Assembly (NCBI RefSeq): GCF_020733705.1
Contig: NZ_JAJFZM010000002.1
Span: 372,001-436,000, forward strand
Length of the DNA: 64,000 nt
Reading direction: 5' to 3'
Source: Nocardia australiensis
Lineage (GTDB): Bacteria > Actinomycetota > Actinomycetes > Mycobacteriales > Mycobacteriaceae
This document shows positions 25,716-34,568 of the stretch, piece after piece. Position 1 is the stretch's first letter. Every line of letters starts with the position of its first letter. Both the position numbers and the translations under genes were made by a program. Under the pieces are notes generated by a model. The model searched no databases. It was not told the DNA's origin and was given only the letters and a program-made list of their open reading frames with translations.

Positions 25716-26303
25716 ATGTCACTGCCGACCTTGTCCACCGCGACGATCGAACGAACCACTGCCGATTCCACCTCGGACGCCTCGAGATCTGGACCAGCAG
25801 CCAGAGTGGTGTTGCGTGCACCACGTGTAGGCGATGCGGCGAGGATCTGGCAGATTGCCAAGGATTCTCAGGTGCTGGACGCCAATACCAGCTACGCCTA
25901 TCTGCTGTGGTGTCGTGATTTCCCCGGCACCACGGTGGTCGCGGAAGTCGGCGGCCAGGTTGTGGGATTCGTGATCGGCTACCTGCGTCCGCAGGCACCC
26001 CACACGGTGTTCGTGTGGCAGGTGGCCGTCGATCGGGATCAGCAGGGCCGCGGCATCGGCGCCGCCATGCTCGACAAGTTGCTCGACACCGTCGCCGATG
26101 ACGGTGCTTCGGTACTCGAGACCACTATCTCGCCGGACAATCCCGGATCCATTGCCATGTTCACCTCCGTGGCGCGGCGCCGTGATGCGCGAATCACCAA
26201 GCGCCCCTTGTTCGAACCGGACTTGTTTCCGGATGAGCACGCCGCCGAGGACCTCTACCGAATCGCACCGACCGCCCGTACGAAACCGGAGGATCGACGA
26301 TGA
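25716..26303 (+). CDS. ectA: L-2,4-diaminobutyrate acetyltransferase EctA
   Basis: A 195-aa GNAT enzyme that acetylates L-2,4-diaminobutyrate in ectoine synthesis. Family core: VLRAPRVGDAARIWQIAKDS, SYAYLLWCRDFPGTTVVAE, RDQQGRGIGAAMLDKLL and ETTISPDNPGSIAMF. An N-terminal Ser/Thr-rich tail of about 30 residues is non-conserved. First gene of ectABCD; its stop overlaps the ectB ATG. The 95-bp upstream region presumably holds the osmotically controlled promoter. Confidence 0.95.
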   Translation: MSLPTLSTATIERTTADSTSDASRSGPAARVVLRAPRVGDAARIWQIAKDSQVLDANTSYAYLLWCRDFPGTTVVAEVGGQVVGFVIGYLRPQAPHTVFVWQVAVDRDQQGRGIGAAMLDKLLDTVADDGASVLETTISPDNPGSIAMFTSVARRRDARITKRPLFEPDLFPDEHAAEDLYRIAPTARTKPEDRR

Positions 26304-27562
26304 TTACCGCAGAAAAGACTATTTTTGAAGAGCTTGAATCGAATGTTCGTGGATACTGCCGATCCTGGCCCGCGCTGTTCACCACCGCCAAGGGCAGCTG
26401 GATACATTCCGAGGACGGCAAGGATTACCTCGACTTCTTCGCCGGCGCCGGCGCGCTGAACTACGGCCACAACAACCCGATTCTCAAGCAGCCCCTGCTG
26501 GACTACATCGCAGGTGACGGCATCACCCACGGCCTGGACATGTCGACCGCGGCCAAGCGAAGGTTGCTGGAAACCCTGCGCGACACACTCTTCGCGCCCC
26601 GCGGCCTGGACTACAAGGTCCAGTTTCCCGGCCCGACCGGGGCCAACGCGGTGGAGGCCGCGCTGAAGCTGGCACGCAAGATCACCGGCCGCAAAACCAT
26701 CCTCAGCTTCACCAATGCCTTCCACGGCATGACATTGGGCGCGCTGTCGGTGACTGGCAACGCCGCCAAGCGGGCGGGTGCGGGCGTGCCCCTCGTGCAT
26801 GCGACGCCGATGCCATACGACGGATACTTCGACGGCACCACGGCCGACTTCCAGTGGATGGAGCGGGTGCTGGATGACACGTCGTCGGGCTTCGACCGCC
26901 CAGCCGCCGTCATCGTGGAGACCGTGCAGGGCGAGGGCGGTGTGAATGTCGCGCGCGCGGAGTGGTTGCGCCACCTGGCCGGACTGTGCGCCGCACGCGA
27001 GATCCTGCTGATCGTCGACGACGTGCAGATGGGCTGCGGACGGACCGGGCCGTTCTTCTCCTTCGAGGTCGCCGGCATCACCCCGGATATCGTCACGCTG
27101 TCGAAGTCCATCGGCGGCTACGGCTTGCCCATGGCGCTGGTGCTGTTCAAGCCGGAGCTGGATCAGTGGGCGCCGGGGGAGCACAACGGAACTTTTCGCG
27201 GCAACAATCCGGCCTTCGTCACGGCGCAGGTTGCGCTGGAGCACTACTGGTCCGACGACAAGCTGCAGACTTCGACCGAGGCGAAGGGAAAGCGCATCGA
27301 GCAGGTGCTCGGGCGTATCGTCTCGGAGACTCCCGGGATCTCGGTGCGCGGGCGTGGACTGGTGCAGGGCGTCGTGTTCGAGGATCCGTCCCAGGCGGGC
27401 AAGGTCTGCCAGGTCGCATTCGAGCGCGGCCTGCTGGTGGAGACATCGGGCTCCATGGACGAAGTGGTGAAGTTGCTGCCACCATTGACCGTGACCGATG
27501 AGGAACTTGATCTCGGCCTTGACCTGCTGAGTACTGCTATCGATACCGTCGGAGGTTGCTGA
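26300..27562 (+). CDS. ectB: diaminobutyrate-2-oxoglutarate aminotransferase EctB
   Basis: A 420-aa class III PLP aminotransferase that makes L-2,4-diaminobutyrate from aspartate semialdehyde and glutamate. Landmarks: DFFAGAGALNYGHNNP, GPTGANAVEAALKLARK, IVETVQGEGGVNVA, VDDVQMGCGRTG, and PLP-lysine in TLSKSIGGYG near residue 275. Full family length. It overlaps ectA by 4 bp; ectC starts one base after its stop. Confidence 0.96.
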   Translation: MITAEKTIFEELESNVRGYCRSWPALFTTAKGSWIHSEDGKDYLDFFAGAGALNYGHNNPILKQPLLDYIAGDGITHGLDMSTAAKRRLLETLRDTLFAPRGLDYKVQFPGPTGANAVEAALKLARKITGRKTILSFTNAFHGMTLGALSVTGNAAKRAGAGVPLVHATPMPYDGYFDGTTADFQWMERVLDDTSSGFDRPAAVIVETVQGEGGVNVARAEWLRHLAGLCAAREILLIVDDVQMGCGRTGPFFSFEVAGITPDIVTLSKSIGGYGLPMALVLFKPELDQWAPGEHNGTFRGNNPAFVTAQVALEHYWSDDKLQTSTEAKGKRIEQVLGRIVSETPGISVRGRGLVQGVVFEDPSQAGKVCQVAFERGLLVETSGSMDEVVKLLPPLTVTDEELDLGLDLLSTAIDTVGGC

Positions 27563-27563
27563 C

Positions 27564-27959
27564 ATGATCGTACGAACCACTGCCGCCATCACCGGCACCG
27601 AACGTGACGTCGCGGGCACCGGCTGGCGTAGCAAGCGCATCATCCTCGGCGGCGACGGAGTCGGCTTCTCCTTTCACGAGACCACCATCGACGCGAACAG
27701 CGAGCACGAATTCCACTACCGCAATCACGTGGAGGCGGTGTGGCTGGTCGAGGGCGAGGGGACGCTGACCGATCTGGACAACAACGTCACCTACGAGCTC
27801 GCACCCGGTTCGATGTATCTGCTCGACGGGCATGAGCGTCACCGCCTGCAGGCTCGCACGCAGATGCGGATGATGTGTGTCTTCAATCCTCCGGTCACCG
27901 GGCAGGAGGTCCACGACAGCGACGGCGTCTACCCTCTGGTTGCCGTCCCCACCAGCTAG
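27564..27959 (+). CDS. ectC: L-ectoine synthase EctC
   Basis: A 131-aa cupin that cyclises N-gamma-acetyl-diaminobutyrate to ectoine. It shows TGWRSKRIILGGDGVGFSFH, EFHYRNHVEAVWLVEGEGTL and PGSMYLLDGHERHRLQA, with the family's conserved Glu and His residues. Normal length. Separated from ectB by one base and from ectD by 18 bp. Confidence 0.96.
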   Translation: MIVRTTAAITGTERDVAGTGWRSKRIILGGDGVGFSFHETTIDANSEHEFHYRNHVEAVWLVEGEGTLTDLDNNVTYELAPGSMYLLDGHERHRLQARTQMRMMCVFNPPVTGQEVHDSDGVYPLVAVPTS

Positions 27960-27977
27960 CTGAAAGGACACGCACTC

Positions 27978-28877
27978 GTGGTGGCGTATACCGATTCCGA
28001 TATCTACATCGACAGTCGCGTTGACCGTTACCCGACCCGGCTCGTCGGCCCGTCGTCACACCTGGATCGCACCGATCCCACGGTGTGGGGCCGGATCGAG
28101 CACGAGGGCCTGGCAAACTTCGACGCGGATGGCTTCGCCATCCTCGATGCGCTGCTGACTCCCGACGAGGTGGCCGATTTCAGCGCCGAAATCGACCGCC
28201 TCGCCGGGGACCCGGCGCTCCGCGAGGACGACCGCTGCATCGTGGAGAAGGCGTCGAACAGGGTGCGTTCGATTTTCGAGGTGCATCGGCTCAGCGCCGC
28301 GATCGCTGATTTGGTTTCCCAACCCAGGATCGTCGGATTGGCAAGGCAGGTGCTCGGTTCCGATGTCTACATCCATCAGAGTCGGGTCAACTACATGCCG
28401 GGATTCCGCGGCACCGGGTTCTACTGGCATTCCGATTTCGAGACTTGGCATGCGGAGGACGGCCTGCCCGCGCCGCGTGCGGTGAGCCTGTCGATCGCGC
28501 TGACCGATAACTACCCGGTCAACGGCAGCCTTATGGTGATGCCCGGTTCGCATCGCACGTTCGTGCCGTGTGCGGGCAGCACCCCGGCCGAGCATTATCG
28601 AGAGTCGTTGCAGGAGCAGGAGATCGGCGTGCCCACCCGCGCAGATATCACCGCTTTGGCGAATGAGTGCGGGATCACCCAGTTCACCGGTGCCGCCGGG
28701 TCGGCGTTGCTGTTCGACTCGAACATCATGCATGGGTCATCGAACAACATCACGCCCTATCCGCGGTCGAATATCTTCGTGGTGTTCAACAGCGTCGAAA
28801 ACACCGCGCAGGAACCGTTCGCGGCGCCTGCGCCGCGTCCCGGCTATATCGGCAGCCACGACTTCACGCCGGTCTAG
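27978..28877 (+). CDS. ectD: ectoine hydroxylase EctD
   Basis: A 299-aa Fe(II)/2-oxoglutarate dioxygenase converting ectoine to 5-hydroxyectoine. Ligand motif HSD in FYWHSDFETWHAEDG and the distal His in MHGSSNN are present, as is the EctD signature MPGFRGTGFYWHSDFETWH. It starts at a GTG after AAAGGA. The host therefore likely makes both ectoine and hydroxyectoine. Its 3' end overlaps the convergent kinase gene by 14 bp. Confidence 0.95.
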   Translation: MVAYTDSDIYIDSRVDRYPTRLVGPSSHLDRTDPTVWGRIEHEGLANFDADGFAILDALLTPDEVADFSAEIDRLAGDPALREDDRCIVEKASNRVRSIFEVHRLSAAIADLVSQPRIVGLARQVLGSDVYIHQSRVNYMPGFRGTGFYWHSDFETWHAEDGLPAPRAVSLSIALTDNYPVNGSLMVMPGSHRTFVPCAGSTPAEHYRESLQEQEIGVPTRADITALANECGITQFTGAAGSALLFDSNIMHGSSNNITPYPRSNIFVVFNSVENTAQEPFAAPAPRPGYIGSHDFTPV

Positions 28878-31134
28878 ACGAAACGATGCGCGCCAGGGCG
28901 GTCAGGTCCTTCTCCAACATGCGGAACAGCAAATAGATGCCGATGAAGGCCAGCGCACTGCCCACGCACAGCACGCGCAGCGCGACGAAGACGGTCGAGA
29001 TATCTTCGGGCGGTATGAATGTCGCGCCCGCGACCCCGAGCAATGGGACCGCCGCGGCGATCACAAGGAAATAGGTGCTGCGACGGTCCACCCGGTCGAA
29101 TTCGCGCGCGTCGCCGGCGTTCAATCCACCGTGCGGCAGGAATATCGGGTACAGGCTGCGCACGGCGTAGAAGGTGACCAGGAAGTACGGATAGGCCATT
29201 GCGATCGCGCCACAAACTATTTGGGTAATGAAGAAGTGCACGTAGGCCGAGGCGCTGAGATGGTTGCCTGTCAGCTGTACCGAGACGGGTACCACGATGC
29301 CCGCCAGCGCCCATAATGCGAAGCAGGTCAGTACATTTCGCCGACCGAGCTGTAGGGTGTCGGATCGGGCATGCGCGAGCGTGGCCGCGTCGTAGGACCT
29401 CCCCTTGCGCAGGCCGTGCGAGACCGACCACAGGTTCCACAACAGCAGATTCGTCACCACGAATCCGATGAGAAAGCCGATGCCGTACGCGGCGAGCGCG
29501 ACCTGATCGAAGCGGTGCTGGGCCTGCTCGTCCAACTTGTCGATGATGAGCGTGCGATTGTGGTTGTAGCTGTAGAGGATTGCCAGCCCGTTCGGCACCC
29601 CGATGGACAGCGCCATGATCGGATGCATCAGCGGCCGGGCGCGCAGGCGCCAACTGTGCGGTGGTGGGTCGACAAGATCGCGGGCGCGCGCATCGAGACT
29701 CACATCGAGTTGCTGGGCCATATCGGCGCCGCGCGGCCAGCGCTTGTTGGGATCGGGGTCGAGCGCGCGGACCAGAGCGCGGCGTAACGCGGCCGGGCAG
29801 TCGGCCGGAAGATCCTGGTACGGCAGCGATTGCGGGGAGCCCGAGCGGCGTGCGAGCATTTCGTCGAGTGCGGTGCGGTCGCCGCCGGTTACCGCGTCGT
29901 CGGGGAATGGCTTTCGGCCGGTGAGCAGTTCCCACAGCATTACGGCCAATGCGTAGAGGTCGCTGCGAGTGTCGAGGTCGGCTGCGGAGGTCGACCTGTC
30001 CGGATGCACGACCGCCAACTGCTCTGGAGACATATAGGCCAGCGATCCGCCGAAGTAGGCGACCGGGCTGTCGCCGGACACATTGCCGCTGAAACTGATG
30101 TTGAAGTCGGCGAGTTTCGGGATGCCTTCAGCGGTGAGCAGCACGTTGGCGGGTTTGATATCGCGGTGCAGCACTCCGCAGCGACCCGCGTAGTCCAGCG
30201 CCTGAGCCAGCCTGCGACCGAGCCAGGCGATCGTCTCCGGCCACGACAGGTCCGCCAGTTCGGCGCGGGCGGTGGACTCGCTCGGCCGTATTTCGCCCTT
30301 GTCGGCGAGCACCGTGTCTATGACATCCAGCAGTAGGGCGCCATCGCGCTGGTCGAGCGGCGTCGTCCGAACCCGCTCGAGCACAGTGAACAGGGTGCCG
30401 CCCGGAACGTACTGCATATAGAGCAACCGCAGGCGCCGCTCTGGCAGCACTCGCTGATCGAAGACGCGCACGATGTAGTCGTGGTCGAGCTGTGCCAAGG
30501 TCTGTGGTTCGGCACTCTTGTCCTGTGAGATCTTCACCGCGACCAGGCGCTGCATGGATCGCTGGTGGGCGAGGAAAACTCGGGCGAATCCACCGCGTCC
30601 GAGCCCCATCATCAGGTCGAAGTCATCGACCTGATGACCGACATCGAGATCATCGAGGTTCGCGGGCTCGGTCGCGGGCTCGGTCGCGGTCGCGGTCGCC
30701 ATCAGCGTGCTGCGATAGTCGTCGGTCGCGAGCATCTCCGAAAGTTGTTCGGCCTGTTCGGGATACGCCGCTGTGTATTCCTCGACCTCCACCGAGCCGC
30801 CCGCCCGGCGGCGAACATGGAACTCCTCGTAGATCAGATCGGGCGGTAACGGCCAGGTGCGCAACTCCGGCAGGTCCACTATGTACTCCGCCAGACGCTT
30901 GGGCGCGTCCCCCCGTAACCACCGGTTCGCGAGATCCACCTTGATCAATTCGATCAATGACACGCGGCGGACAGCGGGGGAGTCGGGCAGATAGGCGGGC
31001 AGGTCCGGCGGCACTTCGGCGCTGCGCCATGCTTCGGCGAAGCGCTCGACGACCTCGGCAAGACCACGCGGGCCATCCGGCGAGCGGTCCGGAGCGGCCG
31101 TCGCCCCCGGAACCGGTGGTGCGGGGTACGCCAT
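28864..31134 (-). CDS. membrane Ser/Thr protein kinase with C-terminal six-helix domain
   Basis: A 756-aa protein. Residues 1-165 are a non-catalytic N-terminal region. The kinase domain has glycine loop GLGRGGFARVF at 177-187, Lys201 in VAVK, HRD at 323-325 and activation loop ending SLAYMSPE at 364-371. The metal-binding DFG is DFN at 343-345, an unusual change. The C-terminal part has about six membrane helices (near 505-522, 549-567, 601-620, 630-655, 688-706, 720-738), so the kinase is anchored from its C-terminal side, unlike single-pass PknB types. It converges on ectD, sharing 14 bp. Targets are unknown. Confidence 0.85.
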   Translation of the reverse strand: MAYPAPPVPGATAAPDRSPDGPRGLAEVVERFAEAWRSAEVPPDLPAYLPDSPAVRRVSLIELIKVDLANRWLRGDAPKRLAEYIVDLPELRTWPLPPDLIYEEFHVRRRAGGSVEVEEYTAAYPEQAEQLSEMLATDDYRSTLMATATATEPATEPANLDDLDVGHQVDDFDLMMGLGRGGFARVFLAHQRSMQRLVAVKISQDKSAEPQTLAQLDHDYIVRVFDQRVLPERRLRLLYMQYVPGGTLFTVLERVRTTPLDQRDGALLLDVIDTVLADKGEIRPSESTARAELADLSWPETIAWLGRRLAQALDYAGRCGVLHRDIKPANVLLTAEGIPKLADFNISFSGNVSGDSPVAYFGGSLAYMSPEQLAVVHPDRSTSAADLDTRSDLYALAVMLWELLTGRKPFPDDAVTGGDRTALDEMLARRSGSPQSLPYQDLPADCPAALRRALVRALDPDPNKRWPRGADMAQQLDVSLDARARDLVDPPPHSWRLRARPLMHPIMALSIGVPNGLAILYSYNHNRTLIIDKLDEQAQHRFDQVALAAYGIGFLIGFVVTNLLLWNLWSVSHGLRKGRSYDAATLAHARSDTLQLGRRNVLTCFALWALAGIVVPVSVQLTGNHLSASAYVHFFITQIVCGAIAMAYPYFLVTFYAVRSLYPIFLPHGGLNAGDAREFDRVDRRSTYFLVIAAAVPLLGVAGATFIPPEDISTVFVALRVLCVGSALAFIGIYLLFRMLEKDLTALARIVSSRPA

Positions 31135-31190
31135 CCGCGCATCGTATCCCCGCCGCGCCGGTCTCGGCGGACGGTTGAGCCGGGAAGTCG

Positions 31191-31976
31191 CTATCGCATT
31201 GCCCGATACAGAGCGATCCAGCGATCAGGTGGTAGAAAACCCACCGGTAGACCGGTGTCGATTTCCGCGATTGCGCAGGCCATGCGCACGGTTTTGGCGG
31301 GAAAAGCGCGTGTCAGTGACGCGGCGAGCGATCCGCCCAGACCGGAGTAACCGAGTTCGACAAAGTATCGGTAGCCGGGCATTTCTCGCACCGAGAGCAA
31401 TGGCTGAGACCGGCGCGTCAGCCGCAGCACCGCCGAGTCGACGCTCGGGACCGGATGAAAGTTGTGGCGGCCAACCCTGGCGCCCAATTCCATTGTCGCA
31501 GTGGGCCAATGGGATACCGAGAGTTTTGTCCACCGGCCGTAGTCGCCCGACTGCTTGCGCGCGAACTCCCGCTGGACAAGAAGGGTCGCCGAGGTGAGAT
31601 AACGCGCCGCCAGGCACCAGCGAACGATATCGGTGGTGCTCGCGAACGGAATATTCGCTACCACCGAGAAAGGTTCCCGCGGTGCCACGACATCACGAAA
31701 GTCCAAGGGCAAGCAGCAGATTCGCTTATCGTCGGCGTAGTGACGATCCTTTTCGTAGGCAAGCACCTGTGCGCCCGCGCTCAACAGTTGCCTGGTCAGC
31801 ATCCCGTCACCGGGGCCGATCTCGACAACGAGGTCGGTGGGGCCGACACCGGACGAGCGCGTCAGCATGCGTGCGACGCCCGGATTGGTCAGGAAGTTCT
31901 GGGACAGTCGCTTGCGAGTGCTGCCGGGGCGGTTTCGCGAGTCGCGGGCGCGCGGAATAGAACGATTGCGGGACAT
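31191..31976 (-). CDS. Erm-type 23S rRNA (adenine-N6) methyltransferase
   Basis: A 261-aa KsgA/Erm-family methylase. It has RKRLSQNFLTNPGVARML, SAM motif EIGPGDGMLTRQLL, catalytic NIPF in VVANIPFASTTDIVRWCL, and VQREFARKQSG. Erm enzymes dimethylate A2058 and give macrolide-lincosamide-streptogramin B resistance; KsgA is chromosomally universal but lacks this style of C-terminus. The segment between the SAM acidic residue (YEKDRHYADDKRICC) and LDFRD is about ten residues shorter than usual. A hairpin-forming repeat lies upstream, as expected for an inducible erm leader, though no leader peptide is certain. Confidence 0.85.
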   Translation of the reverse strand: MSRNRSIPRARDSRNRPGSTRKRLSQNFLTNPGVARMLTRSSGVGPTDLVVEIGPGDGMLTRQLLSAGAQVLAYEKDRHYADDKRICCLPLDFRDVVAPREPFSVVANIPFASTTDIVRWCLAARYLTSATLLVQREFARKQSGDYGRWTKLSVSHWPTATMELGARVGRHNFHPVPSVDSAVLRLTRRSQPLLSVREMPGYRYFVELGYSGLGGSLAASLTRAFPAKTVRMACAIAEIDTGLPVGFLPPDRWIALYRAMR

Positions 31977-31999
31977 GGGTGTCCTCCGAACGGAGTGGT

Positions 32000-32021
32000 C
32001 GAATCAGGAATGTGTGATTCG
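32000..32021 (-). promoter_or_regulatory. inverted repeat in the erm leader
   Basis: On the minus strand CGAATCA and TGATTCG flank an 8-nt loop, 24 bases before the erm start. An ATG about 10 bases further upstream opens a short frame that reads through the hairpin and overlaps erm. The geometry fits translational attenuation, but the peptide lacks recognised stalling motifs. The rest of 31977-32360 has no gene I can support. Confidence 0.35.
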
Positions 32022-32360
32022 CCCGGACCCATGCCAGAACACAGCACCTCAGCGCTTCAGCGAGCGTTCAGCGGCTGGAGAAGCTCAGCGCCTCCGCGGT
32101 ATCGGTATCAGCGGTGATTCAGTAACCACGCGCGATGATCTCGATCAGAAGTGCCGGGGAGTCGGAGCCCCCGTGTGATGCGCTGGCAGAGTCCGAGCCT
32201 CCGCGCGCAGACGGATGAAGTACGCGCCGACCGCGCATGCTCCGTTCATGCCAGGACTGCCATTCATAGTGCTAGAACCTACGACATCGAGTCGGTGTGC
32301 GCGAGGGATTTATCGCGCCTGGAAGCGGAAAGTGTGGTCACCTCGCTGAGCTCGACACCA

Positions 32361-32924
32361 GTGCAAGTTCGCAATGGGCTGGACCGGCTTGTGCGCAGAC
32401 GCAATTCGTGCCGACGTGCTGTGTGGTTGGCCGTTGCGGGACCCCACCGGTAAGCGTCGTGAAAACCGGCGGGCAAGCGCGGTGGTTGGTCCGGCAGACT
32501 GTCCGGCCTACGGTTCGATACCGCTGAGCACTACATGATGTGGGGAAAGGCCATGTTGTTCGGTGATACCGAGATCGCCGGGCGGGTACTCGCGGCCGGA
32601 CATCCCAAGCATGCGAAGGACCTCGGGCGAAAAGTGCACGGATTTCATCGAATCATCTGGGAAGCAAAACGGTTCGATATCGTCGTGACCGGCAATGTCG
32701 CGAAATTCGGGCAACATCAAGACTTACGTGAGTATCTGCTCGGCACCGGCAATCGAGTGCTCATGGTAGCCAGTCCGGTGGACCGGATCTGGGGGATCGG
32801 ACTGGCCGCCAACGATCCCCGCGCCGAAAATCCGGCGTGGTGGCGCGGCCTCAACCTGCTCGGATTCGCGCTGATGGCCGTGCGCGACGAACTGCGTAGG
32901 GCTCACCCCGAGCTGAGGGAATGA
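32361..32924 (+). pseudogene. NADAR-family (YbiA-like) gene damaged at its 5' end
   Basis: From 32505 on, the frame encodes a good NADAR domain: GLRFDTAEHYMMWGKAMLFG, AGHPKHAKDLGRKVHGF, ASPVDRIWGIGLAANDP and NPAWWRGLNLLGFALMAVRD. NADAR proteins are N-glycosidases or ADP-ribose-linked enzymes. The expected N-terminal 40-50 residues occur in the same frame (NGLDRLVRRRNS from a GTG at 32361) but are split by stops at 32451 and 32460, and the region between is scrambled. Translation from the ATG at 32535 would give 129 residues lacking the first strand and part of the active site. Probably inactive. Confidence 0.7.
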
Positions 32925-33979
32925 TTACCGTCGGCGGCACGGGCACGCCACAGCTGTGCTTCCGACGGATTGCCCCGGCGTTCCAGCAATTCGGCAAGGC
33001 CGATCATGGCGCGTGACTCGCGACGATCGGCCGCCGACCGCCACCATCGTTCGGCGGCGGGCATATCGCCGCGGCGAAAGCTGACCACGCCCAGGTCGTA
33101 GGCCGCCGTGGCATGTCCAGCGTCGGCGGCCTGCACCCACAGGCTGCACGCTTGCTCCACCTCGCCACGGCGATACATGGCCACGGCCAGCTCATAGAGA
33201 GCGCTGCGATAGTCGCGTCCCGGCGCGCCGCCCGGCTCGTCGGCTCCGGTAACGGCGACCGGCTGGGTCGGTGCCCCGAAGGGCGAGTCCAAAGGATCGG
33301 GTTCGTACCGGCTCGACACCGGTTGGCTCGGAGACGGTTGGCTCGTGGCCGATCGAGTCGTTGCCGCTGGGCTCAGTGTCGACGCGGTGGGTGCCGGAAC
33401 GTGTGGACCCGGAAGGGGTGGCACCGGCATGTTTGGCACGGAAATGCTTGGCTGCGGGGCTGATTCAGCGGGCGCGGCCTCGACCGTGAGTTCGACAACC
33501 AGGTTCGCGAAATTCGGCGGCCCTTCACCGACGCTGCACCACAGCACGAGTTGGCCACTGGGTGGCTGTTCGATCAGCATGCCGTAGTTGCCCGACCACG
33601 ACTGTTCGATTCCGAAGGGATCGACCCACACCGGAGTGAGACTGAACAGCGCATCCGCAGCGTTCGGGAAAACCTCGAAGGTGATGCCCGATGTCAGCGC
33701 ATCGCTCCAGACATCGACACCGCCCAATTGCTTACCCGCGAGTCCGATGTATCCATCGATCACCGACAGACCGATCCCGTGTCCACGAAGCCCGGTGGGC
33801 GGTGCGGCGGACAACAGCATCATGCTCACCCAGATCGGTACCGGTCCGACGCGCTCGGTGTACATCGGATAGACCATGCTGCCGTTCCAGCGGATCGGAT
33901 CGGCGGTTTGGTAGCGGGCGGCCAGCGGTAGGTTCTCGGCCGAATTCTGTGTATGCCACTGCGAATACGGCTGATTCAT
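32903..33979 (-). CDS. Sel1/TPR-repeat protein with conserved N-terminal domain
   Basis: A 358-aa protein. An N-terminal globular part (residues 1-165) contains NLPLAARYQTADPIRWNGSM, VGPVPIWVSMMLLSAAPPTG and GYIGLAGKQLGGVDVW. A Pro/Ser/Ala-rich linker of about 70 residues follows, then Sel1-like repeats (YELAVAMYRRGEVEQACSLW, GHATAAYDLGVVSFRRGDMP, AMIGLAELLERRGNPSEAQL). No signal peptide. Such repeats mediate protein binding. The frame opens at 34015, but MNQPYSQWH at 33979 has the better upstream GGAAAGG. Its 3' end overlaps the convergent NADAR remnant by 22 bp. Confidence 0.7.
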   Translation of the reverse strand: MNQPYSQWHTQNSAENLPLAARYQTADPIRWNGSMVYPMYTERVGPVPIWVSMMLLSAAPPTGLRGHGIGLSVIDGYIGLAGKQLGGVDVWSDALTSGITFEVFPNAADALFSLTPVWVDPFGIEQSWSGNYGMLIEQPPSGQLVLWCSVGEGPPNFANLVVELTVEAAPAESAPQPSISVPNMPVPPLPGPHVPAPTASTLSPAATTRSATSQPSPSQPVSSRYEPDPLDSPFGAPTQPVAVTGADEPGGAPGRDYRSALYELAVAMYRRGEVEQACSLWVQAADAGHATAAYDLGVVSFRRGDMPAAERWWRSAADRRESRAMIGLAELLERRGNPSEAQLWRARAADGNHSLSSG

Positions 33980-34228
33980 CGCGCGCCCGCCTTTCCCGTG
34001 ATGCTCATCGCCCACGTCCTGCGCGGGCGCGGGTATACCGTACCGGTCCCGGATGTGTTCGGCGTCTCATTCCCCGCCCGATCGCATGCCGTGCCGCCGA
34101 AGAGTTCTCCGGTTGTCCTACTACCCGATCCGCCGATGTTCAATCAGGCAGAAGTCGAGTTCATCAAGATTTCTGCAAACGCGCCGCTCGGGCCGCGGGT
34201 GGCGTTTTGCGGCGCACGGCCAGAGACA

Positions 34229-34264
34229 ACAAAGTGTCTGAATTCACTGTTACAGACACTTTGT
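34229..34264. promoter_or_regulatory. 12-bp perfect inverted repeat, operator-like
   Basis: Arms ACAAAGTGTCTG and CAGACACTTTGT are separated by 12 A/T-rich bases. No run of T follows, so it looks more like an operator than a terminator. The surrounding 550 bp (34016-34568) has no intact gene, so the regulated gene may have been lost. Confidence 0.5.
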
Positions 34265-34357
34265 CTATTCGCTGAGAATTGGATGACCCTGATGGCCGAT
34301 CTGCGCGAAGAACGGCAGCCGATGCAAAAGAGCATACAGCGCCAATTGGCCGGCATT

Positions 34358-34449
34358 CCTCCACTTGTCTCGACCAGGTGGTCGGCGACCGGGGAGTCGA
34401 CCGCAGGCACGCCGGAGATGTCGAGAACCACCGCCCGGCTGCGGCGCAT
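34358..34449 (-). pseudogene. STAS-domain fragment
   Basis: On the minus strand the codons RRSRAVVLDISGVPAVDSPV, then ADHLVET, match the core of STAS-domain anti-sigma antagonist or RsbR-like proteins. The match ends abruptly at both sides. It is a short remnant with no start, stop or partner. Confidence 0.55.
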
Positions 34450-34528
34450 CGCCTGCCAGCTCAACAAGGGCGAATCCCTGCACGCGCTGCGGCGGGACCT
34501 GCTGTACGCCCACGTCTCGCGGGTGAAA
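34443..34528 (+). mobile_element. Tn3-family transposase C-terminal fragment
   Basis: QLNKGESLHALRRDLLYAH on the plus strand matches the C-terminal part of Tn3 TnpA. The intact copy at 51127-54141 has QLNKGESIHALKRGLIYAH at the equivalent place. Only about 28 codons survive, and the two sequences differ, so this is an older, distinct insertion. It abuts the STAS fragment on the opposite strand. Confidence 0.6.
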
Positions 34529-34568
34529 ATCGCGTACGCCAGGTCGGTGGCGGAGCGTTCAGCGAGGG

